Counted from the first letter of the stretch, positions 35,390 to 49,535 are shown. The stretch: 64,000 bases of DNA from Thunnus maccoyii (GCF_910596095.1 NC_056548.1:8147151-8211150), one strand, 5' to 3'. The notes: a model not told the origin generated them from the letters alone. Program-made: numbers and translations.

Positions 35390-38300
35390 CTAATGAGGGT
35401 CCTCTGTGGTAATCTTCAGCGAGGCGATGGCTTTCAAGCAGGTCTGGACATTCTCCTCCTGTCTGCTGTCCCTGACGCCGGAGTCGAGGCATTTCTCCTG
35501 AGCGGCATGATGGGAGGACAGCTGGCTCTGGCCTCTGACGTCCTCTCCTCCCGTCTCGAGCCCGTGGACAGATCCTTCCCTGCTGCTGCAACGCTGGCCC
35601 TCGCTGCTCTGGGGGCTCGGCGCCGAGGAAGGGGTGACATCAGTGCTGGAGGAAGGCGGTGAGTGTAACATCTGGAGCCCTCCGACAGGAACGACGGGGA
35701 GCAAACTGTGGGCCTGCTGCTGGGAGTGAAGAGGGAGGTGGCTGAGGATGTTCTGGTGATGAGAACTGGCAGCACCGGGCAGACTAGAAGCCAAGCTACT
35801 CCTTTGATCCTGAAACGACATATTGGCAGCGTTAGGAGCGGTTTCAACATTGCCAAGATCATTTCTCATGTGAAAATGTATCAAAGTTAGAAAAAAATGC
35901 ACAAATGTGAGAAAACATTACAAAGTACTTGGAGAATGCATAACGCCGCCACGACTGCACAATCTATGAAACAGAACGGCTGGTGATAATCTGTATTTGT
36001 GTTATCGTCAACAAATCCCATGAAAAGACAGAAACCAACAATGTTTTGCAATTTCTCTACAATGTGACACTCAGCCCACTGGATGTAAAGTCAAGAGTAT
36101 ATGCTTTCAGTTTGAATAAAGGCTAAATCATTTCCTAAGACAACTAGACACAGTCATTTCCAGAGTGGGGATTTCTGGCACAACTTCATCTACTTCAAAG
36201 CTGCATGAAGGAGGGAAAAATGTCTGAAAAGATCAAACCTCCAGCAACATTTGTAGTATAAAGAACAACTTTATTGTGGGACCGATGCACTTTGGCTTGT
36301 GGCCTTCATAAATGTCAGCAAATGTTACACAAACAGGAGTAAACAGCGGTTTTGTTCGGGACTATTTTTAGTCACAGATTAATACGTGTCAACAAGACAT
36401 TTAAGGCAGAAGGATGATGTATACAGGACTGACTTGAAATAAACTTCATAGTCACGAAGGAGCAGTGCAGCAACATGCGTCATTGATGTGTTTTTAACAG
36501 TTTTTTGACAACAAATGGAGCACAGAGGAATAAGTTCATGTATATCTTTGGCTACACAGGCGTTACTTGGTCGGTTTTGGTCTTTTTATGGGATTTGTTA
36601 ACAATAAGAAAAATATCAAATACCATCAGAGTTTTTAAATTTGTTATTTTGATAAATGGCAAAAAAAAATACTTTTGGTGAAAGACAGTCATTGGATACA
36701 AGTGCATATAAGTGTAGTAGTTCATAATAGTAAAATATTTAATAAAGTGTAAATTCTGAATATGCACCAAAATCTAAGCGCTTGTTTTTTGGCCAATGAC
36801 CCAACTGCTGATGACTTACCAAATATCATCAAAAAATTTGTTCTCAAGTTTTTGAGATGCCTTGCTTAATAACAAACAAACCAAAAGAAAGCTCACTGAC
36901 AGAGTTTGCACCATGATACATACCAGTTCCATTTCAAAGGCTCCTTGTTGTTGAGCCATCTCGATCTTTGCTTGGTGTCTGGTTTTATCACCAGCGCCTT
37001 TGTGTTGATGCGAGCCCCTGCGTGGCGAAATAGCTCTCAGTACAACCCTCTGCCTGCCTCTGACCGCAGACTCTCGCTTTCCGGCCAGCTCTGTTCCAGG
37101 AGACATCGGTCGTTCAATCGAGACCGGGGAGAGGTGCTGAATGGGTGTGAAGCTGGGCGAGCCAGGCCTAAGCGGGGAAGTATCCCATCTGGGAGTAGAG
37201 CGACCTCGCGGGGAGAGTTCTCGCCTCGGGGACGGGTAACGCAGACGTGAAGGGGAGGGCTCCCTGATGGGAGACTCCCAGCCAGGAGAGAGCAGACAAG
37301 AAGAGTAAGGGTCAAAGAGGAAGCTGGCCTGATCTGGAGACAGCATGGTCAGAGAGTCTTCATCCACAGACTTCTCTCTCTGCTCGAGGACAGGTCGATG
37401 GTCTGAGCCCGTCCGCCTGCCGGAGGCCTGTTGGCGAGCGTCAGCGCCGGGCAGAGAGGTGAGGGAGCAGCCGTGGATGGCAGCGGTGGCTGTGACTGAC
37501 AGAGAGGTGACTCCACACGGCTGAGGACTCGTACTTCTTGAACGCAACTTGGGAGTGGAATCGCCCTCATATTCATCGTCCTCGTCATCATCTTCATCGA
37601 TTTCATCAGCTTCTTCGTCCATGCCATCTGAGTCTTCTGCATCAGAGAACTGGTGTTTGGTTGTGACCGCCACCTCTGTCTTGGACTCTTGTTGGATGTC
37701 GTCTACTTTAAAAAAAACACAAACATATCAGTTTAGCTGCACTATGATTCATGCATGTGAAAGATTAGAACACGTCAACATCTTACCATGTTCCTGTATC
37801 TCCGTGTCATCCATAGTTACTGACACTCCCAGTTCAAGACATTTCTTCATGTGTGCCTTTGACTTCATATGTTTAGTCAGGTTTCCTGTAGAGATATAAA
37901 ACAAGTAACAGGTGAGGCGTGTAGTTCTTGATAATTACCAACTAATCTGCTCCTTTTAAAACCAGAGTTTTAAAAGGAGCAGATTAATTTGAACAGACTT
38001 TCACATAGATTTTATGTCCCCACACAACCAAAAGTTTCCTGCTAAAAGAGGACACTGACTACTGCAGTTTTAAGTAAAAAAAGGATCCAGCTAAGAAAAT
38101 GCTCCCTTTATGGAAAGTTGAGAGAAAAATGAGGAAACAAATGACCTGCTGATTCTGCACGATACTGTAGTACCTCTAAATAGCAGTGCACACTACAGAG
38201 TTTTTGCTGCTGCTGCAATATAGTATTTTTAGATTCTGATTTTCACACACATTTTTTGTATTATTAATTCTCTAAGCAGATTATCACTTGTTTTTTGGTT

Positions 38301-41300
38301 TCATTTTAGTCTATAAGCCTAAAGAATGCTCACCTTTAGTTTTAAAAGCGAAGTTGCAGACCCTGCAGATGTATGGTCTCACATCTGTATGGGTCCTGAT
38401 GTGTTTTTTCAGCATGCTTGGCTTCTTACAGCGGATACCACACTCCTCGCAAATGTATTTTCCCCGGCCTCGACCTCTGACATACACATAGTCTTCATTG
38501 GACTTGTACCTGAAACACAGATAGTCTTTTACTTCTAATGAAGGAATGCATAAAATAACCTGAATAGGAAAAAAACAGTTCAGTTATTTAGATAGTACAT
38601 GCACTAACATCCTAATATAACTGCTGTATTCGCTGTCAGCAGAAATGACAAGTGTTACGATAAGTAATATCTTGACTGACCCTCCCTCAAAGATCTTAAT
38701 ACGTGTTGGCACTGTTTGGGTTGTGGAGGCCTCTCTCTCTTTCCACTCCTCCTTGGCAGTTTTCACTCTGCAGCTCATGTCTTTCACCTTCTTCCCGTAG
38801 GTGATGTCCACCTCTTTGGGCTCCGGTTTCCTCTGCAGCTGAATCAGATGAACAAACATTTTTATTAACATCCGATTTAAGTGGACTCCATATCGACAAT
38901 GTAACGTGATGCTACCGATACTGTATGTCACACATTGGCTTTACACAGCATGGTGTGCAAACATTAATTATGTTGCTGCTGGAAAAAGAATGAAAGCTAT
39001 TCTAGGCCTGAATTTTATGGTATAATATACCCATATTTTCAGCACTAAATCACAAATTGTGGCTGCAACAGAGAAAAACAGCCCATTGTCAAGACTGAGA
39101 CTTCATGGACACATAATATTTACCTGAATTAAATTTTGGTGTCTGGCATTTTCACTGCCAGGACATTTTTATTGTTAACGGTAAATGCAGAACGTCATAA
39201 CCAGCAGCACGCCAATGGTGACTAAACCTTCTGCCAAAAAATTTGAGGTGTGCAGTCTGCCAAAGTCTTGGTAATGAGGTCCTTCAGAATGTCTTCATTT
39301 TTAAAGAGTTAGCTTTTTCTGACATTTAAGGCTACCAAGGTAGACAGGTGCCCAGTCCTTAGACCATAATAGGTAATATTCATATTAACAGCAAGGTCAG
39401 ACCACTCAAAGCTAAATAAATGTCATAAATATGGTTTATGGTAGTTTTAAGGCAGTAGTATGCTTTAGAAACTATGCAGAAATGGACGAATTTTCTCACC
39501 TGTTCAATTGTCTGCCTCCACAGGATGAGGGATGAGACCAGTTTCCCCGTGCCAGGCTGACACATGGCAGCCACGGTGTATATAACCTTTTCTCCCCTCT
39601 GTTTGGACCGCAGGAGAGCCAGAGCAGCGCTGGTGCTCAGTTCAAGAGGGTTCGGATTGTGGGAACTCACACACCAGGTGGTGTACACAGAGGAGAAAGG
39701 AGTGTTGCCGTGGGAGCAGCTTGGCTTGGTGTAGTTGAGATAACACCAGCTCACACCTGTCGTCGTGCGAAGACTTGGAAACTGAGATATCAGTCTTGAA
39801 TGCTCAGCGTCTGAGGTCAGGATGTCTTGACTGGTAACCAGCTGTGCCACCATATCCATCTGCACTCGTTTCTCCATGCCAACTTCTTTCAGTTCGCTAA
39901 CTGATATCATGGAATATGGTGGCGAGTTGCTTTCCAGAGAGCTACTTTCCATGGCTGACTCAACGCTATGGTCAGTGGCCTCTGTCACTTTTTGCTGAAG
40001 TGTGATAAATTTACTCCTACGTGAGTCATCCTGGACATGAGGTGTTGATGCACCCTGCATCTCTGACCTGTGCCCCTTCTCTTCACTCAAATTACATTTT
40101 CCCAACTCCACAGCACTCAGCTCCTCTACAATTTGCCCAAACATTCTTTCCTCTTTCACACGTTTTTGCTGCTTGACCTCCATGAAGAGGTCCAGGCTAC
40201 TGGCAGGGGATAGCATCCGTTTGTTTGCGCCACCACTGGATGCATTAGTGGTTGAGATAGTTCTAGAGGTCAGAGAGAGAGGGATACCTGTCTTGAGCTT
40301 TGCTGATGACAAATCAAGGGCTTCAACACTGAGGGTGTGCGTCGAAGGTGGTCTGGTATAAGCTAAAACATTATGAGGGTCAAGATTTCCAGACAAACGT
40401 GAAGTTTGATTCTGAGGGGTGGACATAGTGGAGCTAACACTGTCATACTGATTGTCAAAAATCTGTGATACTGACGTGTATGTGATGCTGCCATATGATG
40501 GTACATGAGTCTGGATTCTTACAGGAACTAAAAGGCTCGGATGTGACAGCTGAGGAAATGTATTCCCGGTGGAAAATATTGGCAAAGTCTGCGGCAGAAC
40601 AGCAACTGCTGTGAACGGAGGGGGGGTGCTGCTGAGGTACTGCTGAAACACTTGTGATGGGACTTGTGTTGCCTCAGTGTCCATATTCAGTGACTCCTGT
40701 CGCACCAAGTTTCCCCTCCTTCTCTCCTTCACAGCAGAGTGGCCAGCAATGATGTCCACGTGTCTAACTTTGGATGTTGGAGAAAGACTGCCATAGTCAA
40801 ATGATATGCTGCGTACCTCTGGGAACTCCTTGCGCAAGTTACAAGGCGCCTGCTCTGAGGAGGAGCGTCTCATTTCATGCTGCTGACGCTGGTTTAGCAC
40901 AGAGAGGGAGTGCCCACTTCCTGGCACAGCTAACAGCTCTAGTGGTTTGCCAAATTCATCCTGCCTGGCTGGAGAGACTGACTTCAAGCTCTCCTCCCTG
41001 TCAAAGGAGAAGGTGGAGCTATAAGATAAGTTGCTGTCTTGGCTTGGACTGCGGGAGAGACTGGTGCAGGCAGATTCAAAACTAGATTCACCAGAGGAGT
41101 GCTCAATATCAGCTAAGCGTAGCCTTTTCTTCTTTGGAGGGAGCTTTTCCGGGGGGAATTGTGCTAAAGTTTCACTCCTTTGTGGCCACTGAAATTCCTC
41201 CACATGCTTCTCTGGCTCCTTCACCTGCACCTCTGGAGCTTTTTCTGGACTGTCAGGCTCTACAGTGACCCGAATTTCTGGGACTTGTATGTTGGGCTGC

Positions 41301-43488
41301 CGTACAAGTTTTGGGCCCATTTGAAAGGATTGCCGTAGTCTACTATCACTCCTTTCCATCTCATATGATTCACTTGCCTCCATAGCTTGAAATGAAGAAA
41401 CACTGTCCTGTCTCTGTCCATGATACTGTTCAGAGAGAGGCCTGTTTATCGAGTTTGTGTGCTGGATAACTGAAATTACATTCCCTAAGGTTTTTCGACC
41501 AGAAATGTCGTGGCTCACTGATATGTCCATGTCATACCTGTCCGTCTGTGATATCATACTTAAAGAATGTCCTTTCCCCAATGTCATGACACCCACTGCA
41601 CCTTGGCTGACTTGTTTTGAATCATAGTCCTTGCTTGAATCAAACATTTCTTCACATTGTTCATGATGCACCTCGTATTGACCCAGCAAATCCTCCTCTT
41701 CCCTCTTCTCTTTCCGGCGCTTCCGTGTTGCCAGTTCCATCGCATGCCTCTGATGGCTCATACTAGACACAGCAGAGGGGTAATTTTCCATTTCCAATCC
41801 TGAGGGTGAAATGCCACTCTCGCTCATCTTTCCATGGCCGTCAGTATCGACATGGCCATCATGTGGGGAGTGTTCGAAAGCAGCTTGCCGCCTGAGTCTC
41901 CTCATGCCCCCGGTGCTTGTTCTCTCATCAAAAGAGTGGCTGCCTCTGAGGGCCTGAGGCATAGTCAAACAGACTGCTGAAGATGTTGGCATTGAGTTGC
42001 TTCTGATCAGAGGCCCCAAATCAGAGCCACTGTCTAACTGTGGTTCTTTCACCTCTTCCCTCGCGAATGACTTTGTGTTTATTTTGATTGACTCAACAGT
42101 GTCTTTTTCTTGGGTGAAAACGCGGGAAACCCCCTTCCCCGGGCGTTTCCCGGTATATTCACTTGAGTCTGTGCTGCTGGCCACGAAAGCTGTTGCCTGT
42201 TTAGGACTTGGCCTGTAACACTTCCCAAACATAATTTCCTGATAGGACTTTGCATTTGTGTTTGGAGGACCGGTTTGGTGCTCGGCGCTCTCGGAGCGTG
42301 AGAAGTAGCCAGAGTCCGTGCTGCCCTTGCTAGACTGACTTGGAAGGGACAGATTGTGGTCAGAGTCACTGCTTCTTTTTTCAGACAGCCGAAGTGCAAG
42401 CCTCTGTTTGATCGTGCAAGATTGAATTGCACGGCTAGCCTCGGCAGCGGCAGGAGATGCATTGATTTCTTGGGGCTGGGATGAACCATCCTGAGCTGAC
42501 ATCGACGTGGCTCCCTTTTTCTGAGCAATGAGATTTAGTACTTTTACAGCAGTGTTATCTGATCCCTCCAGTGGAGAGTCCAACAGCAGCAGTGGGTCAT
42601 TAAGAGTGTCCTCGTCCGTGTCCGTGCTTTGCTCAGCATCAGAGAATAACTCTCCTTCCCCTTCAAAAGACCCCTGGTCCGTATTGGCATTGTAAGAACC
42701 AAGTTCTGAGAATGGCACTGTTCCAGCTTTGACAGAGTGAGCGTGAGACTTTCTGTGTTTGTATAAATTACTCTTGGTTTTGAAGGAGAATCCGCAAGGG
42801 ACACATGGATAGGGCCGTTCTCCGGTGTGTGAACGAATGTGTTTCTTAAGCACGCTGGGTTTGGCACATGCCCTTCCACAGTAATCACAAACATACTTCC
42901 CAGGCTTTTGTGGTTTCTGTTCCACCTTACACACAGTCTCTGACAGCTGATCCATCCCTGAATGGGAACACTGTTGTTGGGCTTCAGGTGAACTGGGGGA
43001 CTTCCTGTGCGACGCAGGTCCACAGCTACCAGGAGACTGAGCAGAAACCACGTGACCTACAGCTTTCTGTCTGCCAATGGGAAACTGTTTTGTGATCTGT
43101 AGTGGATATGAAGACACCTCATAGTCTTGATGGCTTGTGGACTGGGTGTGGGGGTGCGGATCTTCTAATTGCAGTGATTTCCCTGAGTCAGACATTTCTT
43201 TGAAACCACATGTGTCTCTGCCCTGTCCTTCTTGCAGTTGTTGGTGCCATCCCTTGCCCTCCAATTCGACAGATGGACTCCTCCTAGTCTGTGCAGACTC
43301 TGATGTGCATTTTTTCTGTGCAACATTTCTGTCCTGGCCCTCTGTGGAGCTTTTCACCCCTGCAGTAGTTTCAAGTGACTCCATGAATCTAATGTCACTT
43401 TCTTTGGGATCAGTTTTCAAGGGCAATATCTGTTATGTATCTGTAGTGATATTAACATACATGTGAATTGATTGCAGGGAAGGGTCAT
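35390..43488 (-). CDS. hivep2: HIVEP2 / Schnurri-2 zinc-finger transcription factor
   Basis: Large nuclear DNA-binding protein that recognises kappaB-like enhancers and works downstream of BMP/TGF-beta. Six exons: 39500-43488 (coding from ATG at 43384), 38681-38838, 38334-38509, 37787-37885, 36924-37702, 35390-35809; 1838 residues. The first C2H2 pair is at about residues 166-216 ([36 protein letters not shown]). The second pair begins near residue 1362 ([19 protein letters not shown]) and is completed across the next exon ([11 protein letters not shown]), followed by an acidic block ([16 protein letters not shown]) and a Ser-Pro-Arg-rich tail. [21 protein letters not shown] and [13 protein letters not shown] point to HIVEP2 rather than HIVEP1 or 3. 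It is shorter than human HIVEP2 (about 2446). Exon 2 may start at 38838 or, with an alternative AG, at 38832. Whether this is teleost hivep2a or hivep2b I cannot say. 5' non-coding exons lie to the right. Confidence 0.95.
37943..37986. repeat. Perfect 20-bp inverted repeat with 4-nt loop in a hivep2 intron
   Basis: Left arm TAATCTGCTCCTTTTAAAAC (37943-37962), loop CAGA, right arm its exact reverse complement (37967-37986). It sits in the intron between the exons at 37787-37885 and 38334-38509. The stem has no mismatch and stops abruptly on both sides. Confidence 0.9.
43417..43488 (-). other. Upstream ORF in the hivep2 5' leader
   Basis: Directly after the acceptor TTTTTTTCAG the hivep2 exon opens with ATG, which starts a 23-codon reading frame ending in TGA, 33 bases before the main ATG at 43384. 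It is in a different frame from the main protein. By position it could dampen hivep2 translation; this is inference. Confidence 0.5.
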
Positions 43489-46400
43489 CTGAAAAAAATA
43501 AGACAGAATTGAGAATTAGACGACTGAAATGTTGTGGCTGTACGAACAGAAATGTATAAACACAAAGACGCTCAAGGTTATCAAAAGAAAAAAATGGGAA
43601 CAATCAATTCCACGGTTTAATCTGAGTGCAAATCCACTCCTTGAGCATGAGAGCTATTCAAGGCTGCTTCCCAAAAGTCCTCCTAATAAAATTGGAGTAT
43701 AAAATTCATAATGAGCTCCATCACAGCAGGAATGGAAAAAAATCTGTCTCTTTACCAGCCCCTAAAAAACCAAAAGCAACCCTGGCAGATGCCCCAAATT
43801 TGTTGAAGCCCTGTGAAGGTGCATAGAAGTGTGTGTCTGTACTGTAGTATGTGTGTCATGAATGGTTGTGCATGTGCATGTGTTTATTTTGAGTGTGGGT
43901 GTGTGTATGAGCTGAAAAGGAATCTCAGAGGAATCGGATCCTTCACCACAGCAACATCTTTCTCCAACAAGATTCAACAATCTGAAAATCAGCTCCTTTT
44001 CCTTCATGTGAAACATCACTTTTACTGGAATTTGTACTATTTTAAATGCAAATATCTGCAAAGGAGTTAATAAATAATCAGCCATCAAATTGCTTTTTTG
44101 AGGGGATATTATTAGGGAGATTATTATTTATTAATACATTTTGAAAAACTACATATGTTGTAAGCTTAGCTGTGAAACAATATGTCACCCAGGTGCTGTT
44201 GTCAATTCAATTTGACTTGTTCACTTCCTGTCAACACTGAAAGCTAACACAAAAAAATCTAAACTTCACTGCAGGTCTGTATACGAAAAACTGAAAATGA
44301 ATCTGCATTCCATAAACTAAAAATGATCTCACATAAAATACACAAGGCAATGCAGTAGATGGGGGACTTAATGTTGGTTGTGAACTTGTGAAAACTACTG
44401 TTACCGATAAAAAATGTTGTGCCAATTGAACACAGAGTATGTTATGTGTCTGTAAGTCAGTGCATGCTAGCATACACAGGTAACACTGTCCAATCATGAG
44501 AAATTAACTGATGAGTGTACCTGCACCCCTTTTAATGTCATATCTACATAAAGTACCAAAACGTTCTGCTCAACTCTTTCATCCAACGTCAGCATCATAT
44601 AACAAGTTCAGGTTCTTTGCCTCTGGAGGGATTCAAAGTCTTTAACTTGTCTGAGTGTCATCATCTCCCCACCTGGCTGCACAGGACCTCATACTATACG
44701 AAAGCATGCAGGACTCCACCGAGAAACATCATCCTCTCGTGGTTAAAGTGAAATGCTTTTGCCACTACACTTTAGTTGCACACCATGGGGATGTGTCTCT
44801 GAGGGCACGTCATTTCCATCTTCTCAGTATCAAATGCTGTGTCCTCCCTAACGAGGTTATGTAAGATTATCTGGTTCAAACCCTCTGAGTTCCCCTTAAT
44901 TAGGACATCCTCTGACTCTCACTCTCTTTCTCTCACTCCCTCTCTTTCTTTGTTAGCACACCACACACTCCTCAGGCACAAACCAGAGGATATGAATCCA
45001 AGGTGACTCTCGAGATGCCGAGAGATGCTTGAAAGCAGATGCAAGGATGATAATCTTCCCTTTGCATTTTTTTTTTGCAAATGCCCACTACCTCTGTTGG
45101 CTCTTTAATGACTTAATAGCTATGCTTTCAGGCAGATTTGAGAGCTTCTTCCAGAGCAGGATACAGAGAGAAAATAACGAAGGCAGGCACATGAAGGATG
45201 GCGAGTGGTGGTGGTGGTGGGGGGGGGGAGCTGCCTCAGATTGGAACGATCCATGTTTCAACGGGGAGGTTTACAGAGGTAAACTAAGTGGGGTGCCCGG
45301 GGGTAACAAAAATTCAGAGGCCTGGTAGGGAGCTCCCTTTCAAGGTCGGTCTGACCTCATTGCTTAGTTTCCATCCTCTCCGAGCTACGAGAGGAGGGAA
45401 AGGGGAATATGGGTGCAGAGTGACAGCGAGATAAGACCCTCAGAAACAATGCATACCTTTGAACTAAGCCCGATAGAGAGGGAACAGAGCCGACATATTC
45501 AGAGTCTCATTGACAAATCCCTCAACACATTCAGACTTTTCATAGAAAGACTGTACCCACATATCTTTGACGGCAACAAGCAGTAACCTATACACAAAAT
45601 ATATGACACAGCAGCAATGACGTGCAACAACAGGAGGCAGGTGGGTGGCAGTAGGTGTGTTTCAGGATGACTGTGGGCAGACTGTGGTACAGTATGTCCG
45701 CATGGATGGAGAAATGACTTTATGGAGATTTATTTGAACAGCAGACAATCGCGGGGCACATCTCTGACTGCTCTCCATACAAGAGAGAACAATGAGCAAA
45801 CAAATGCTGGCTATGGAGAGCATCGTTATGCCGCTGCATTACATCATTAGAAGCTAAGTTGGCCATTAAAGGGAACAGGCATGAAGCCTCACGCTGACAA
45901 CAAATCCATAAATATCATAAGGAGATGACCGGCTTCAGAGAAGCTGGATGGTAAAACCCTCTGTGGTAGTGTAACAGCAACATAGCACATCGCATGCAGA
46001 ATCAATCAACAGCCCTTGCTGTGATCAGAATGACATAAAGCACACGGTCTGATGGGAAAAAAGCCTCGGCTCATACAGCAGCTGACATTCAGATATCAAA
46101 TATAATCCTCATACAAACCTGACATTTGAATAGTCCCCTGTCCCATATCGACAGTCACATGTGACATTCCTCATGCTGCATAGTCCATTTCACCATTCTC
46201 CTCATGTCTGGGTAACAATAATGAAATAAATTAGCAAGGTAAAGTCCCATCAGTCATGAAGCTGCTGGCTGACTGGGTGTACATTAGAAGATCTATTGAT
46301 GCGAGCTAGTCACCAGAGAAAATACCCAACCGTGACGTGCGGACCCAGGCACAAAAATAGCAAAGGGGCCCTGGGAGGGATTACACAACAGCCCACGTTT

Positions 46401-47560
46401 AAGGACGCTTTTCCTCTCTCTCGCTGTGTTTCAAAGCACAGCAGCAGCTGCCTCACACTACACACACAAAGTGGGGGAGTCAGATATCATGATGCAAAGA
46501 GCTAAACATCACCATTCTAGATAGCCGCACTTCATTCATTCATCCCCAGATTCAGTGATTTATTTAGCCTGAAATTGTGTATTCTGGATGAAAGCAGGAT
46601 AAGACACATTTCCATTCAGATACACATATGCACACGTTTTCCTCTAACTATTATTATCTATATAAATCAGTTGGACAGAGCATATGAATATATGCAGAGA
46701 AGGGGAGAAATGCAAAAGTGACTTTGAAAGACTAATCACATGGTGCAGCGGCTCTGAATATACATTTCCTACAGCGTGAGCCTATTCAGTGTGTATATTG
46801 AGAGGAACTCAATGAAAAGGCAGCATGTGGCTGGCTGTGTGAGGAGGCTGCAAAAATTAGACATGTTCTCTGAATCTCTGACACCCACAGCCTGTTTAGA
46901 GCCAGTTCTTCCCGTCACGACAGGATTCGCTTTGTGAATGGAGAGAGTCGTGATGAGGGTGTCATTGACACGGCAAAACTAGGACAATATACTGCAGATT
47001 ATGTGCAGCTGCAAACCTCATCCTGTGAATCAGATGTATGAGTTCAGTGTGACACGGTGCTATTACAGCCTCTATATTAATGTGCAACTTCAGAAAAGCT
47101 TCTCAATAAATACTTCCTCTTTGCATGATTTTAACAAATATCAAACAGTGTGATGATACTATTTTTATAAGCCTAAAGCTACAGACTGTATTGTTTTTCT
47201 TTTACAGTATTTATGCAGTTTTTATAGTAGGTATATTTCTCAAATTTGTGTTATATTTAGAGTTTAGGCTGATTAATTCTATCATTAATAGCAACCAGAG
47301 GTTTCTGAGAAAGTACCTGAAGTCTTCAACTGTGATGTTTATGTCTAATTTATTTTATATAGCAGCTTATCAAATTTCATCGACATGTTGTGTGATGTTG
47401 TATTTATTTTGATTTCTGTAATAAATTCTTTCATGTTTGTTATTTCTTTTCTTTTTATTTTTCCATCTAGAAAGCCTGAGATGCTTCCTGATCAACAAGT
47501 TATTTCACTGTTATCTATGGACAACTCTCAAAAGAAATATAACCTGAACTACCAGATCTG

Positions 47561-48180
47561 GAAAGTACAATTACTCAAATACTGTTCTTAATTTGTACTT
47601 GGTGTATTTCCATTTCCTTCTTTGTACTTCTTTTCCACTTCACTTCAACATTGTGTTAAAGATACTGTCCATTGAATTTATTTGACAGCTAAAGTCAGTT
47701 GCTGTAATTTTCTGATATTTTACATACAAACTGTATTACTAGCTGGGAAAATATGACAAATTATTATAGATAAAACTACTACACAGTACATATAGTAGTT
47801 AAAATTAGCACCACTCTGACCGGATACAACTGCTTACATACATAAATAACTGCTTACATATTGAAGCATCTATAAAAAAAAATCCAATAATAGACCTCTG
47901 ACAGAGGCCGGATCTTTACTTCTAATTATATATTATTTTCACATTTTGAATGCAGTACTTTAACAGTGTTGTATTGCTGCTTCTACTTTAGTAAAGGATC
48001 TGAGTACTTCCTCCACCACTGGAAGTACATTTACTCAAATACTGTATTTAAGCACAATTTGAGGTACTTTGCTTGAGTATTTCCATTTTGCATTACTTCG
48101 TATTACTACAATTTAGAGGGAAATAGTAGTATATTGTACTTTTTATTCCACTACATGTGTCTGAGTGATGCAGTCACTTC
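47561..48180 (+). repeat. MITE-like family C, two adjacent copies
   Basis: The first copy runs from GGAAAGTACAATTACTC to CTTCCTCCACCACTGG (about 48021); a second, truncated copy starts at once (GGAAGTACATTTACTCAAATAC) and fades near 48180. Same family as 59163-59944. Confidence 0.65.
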
Positions 48181-49248
48181 ACAGATAAATGTTTTACACC
48201 AAAACATACGTGAGCTCAGATGAAACTATTGAATATTAAACTACCTAAATCGTCTGCTACAGGTAGAGCATATGACAAACTGCTGAATCAGACTTAAATT
48301 TTAATTTTACGTGATGATTGGATACACGCCAAAGCAGCTGATTAACCGTCTCACCTGCCAAAATCCAAATCCACCATCATTTGTCTGCTAGCTGCTCTAA
48401 ATTCGTCCTCGTGAATACAACAAACTAGGTCTTTCCCCTGATTCTGAATGGATTTATGATCACTGCTCCTCAGTCATTTGTGTGAAACTTTGGCCTTTCA
48501 ACACAATATAATTTACACAACTATAAATACTTCACCCGCTTTGACCATCCTCCTCAGTTTCACTCTGTGCCATTGGGTGAGAACAACTGGGTGCCTCTAT
48601 GAATAGGAGTCCTTGGCTTTTGGCTTGCACCAGCTGTGCTTACTGTAGTTAAGGCATATTTAACAGAGGTCTTACTCTCAACATAAGGTCTACACAGCGG
48701 AACAAAGGCTTCAAACTTATGTAACGACTCTTAGTTGAACTGAAGAGTTCAAATCCAACCCAGAGGGCAAGCTTTTATTTTCCAGCACAGCAAAACTGTA
48801 ATTTCACAGTGCATTTCCTTTAGAAAAAAAAAAAAAAAAAGGCCAAAAAAGCAGCGAATGCAGAGACTGTGTATTGACAGAGTCCCTCCACAGTATGGAA
48901 TTGCAGAGAGAGCTATTATTAGATATAGCCTCTAACAAGCCGAAGATGAAGTTGAAGCTAACTAACTGCACTGCAGCTGAGATCCATTATGCTGTATTCA
49001 GTATCTAGAGGAGCGGCACTAAAATGGCTGATACTCAATGTGCAGTGAAGGTCAAGTCACCCGTCTCTATAAATATAATGGTCTGTCCCCCAGGATGTTC
49101 CACACTGCTTGGCATTTCCACTATCTACAGCTACACCGCGGCTCTGCTGACCAGCTCAAATCTGCCACAAATTTGCATGTGATTGAATGCCACACATGCA
49201 CCTGACTACTAGCAGGGCCTCTAATGATATTAGTGCTAAAATAGATGG

Positions 49249-49250
<2 letters not shown>

Positions 49251-49292
<42 letters not shown>

Positions 49293-49299
49293 GGGACAT

Positions 49300-49333
<34 letters not shown>

Positions 49334-49535
49334 GAGAGAGAGAGAGAGAGGGAATGTTTATGAATGGAAGGAATGAGGTTTTCCTCCCTGCTGGCTGTAG
49401 TGGCTGCTGTCATATGGCTGACTGAGATATGACACTTACAGGGGACACTGAACGCTCCAGGTTGAACAAAAAGCTGACACACAAACGCCAATAAATACTG
49501 CGTTAAACCAGGAAAAAAAACCCTGCGAGCCTTCA

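Noticed and set aside
37816-37845. Treating the acidic HIVEP2 region as a separate gene
   Set aside because: It joins in phase to the second zinc-finger pair on one side and the C-terminal exon on the other.
45029-45328. A 99-codon plus-strand frame upstream of hivep2
   Set aside because: It includes a (TGG)n/G run, has no splice context and no family similarity.
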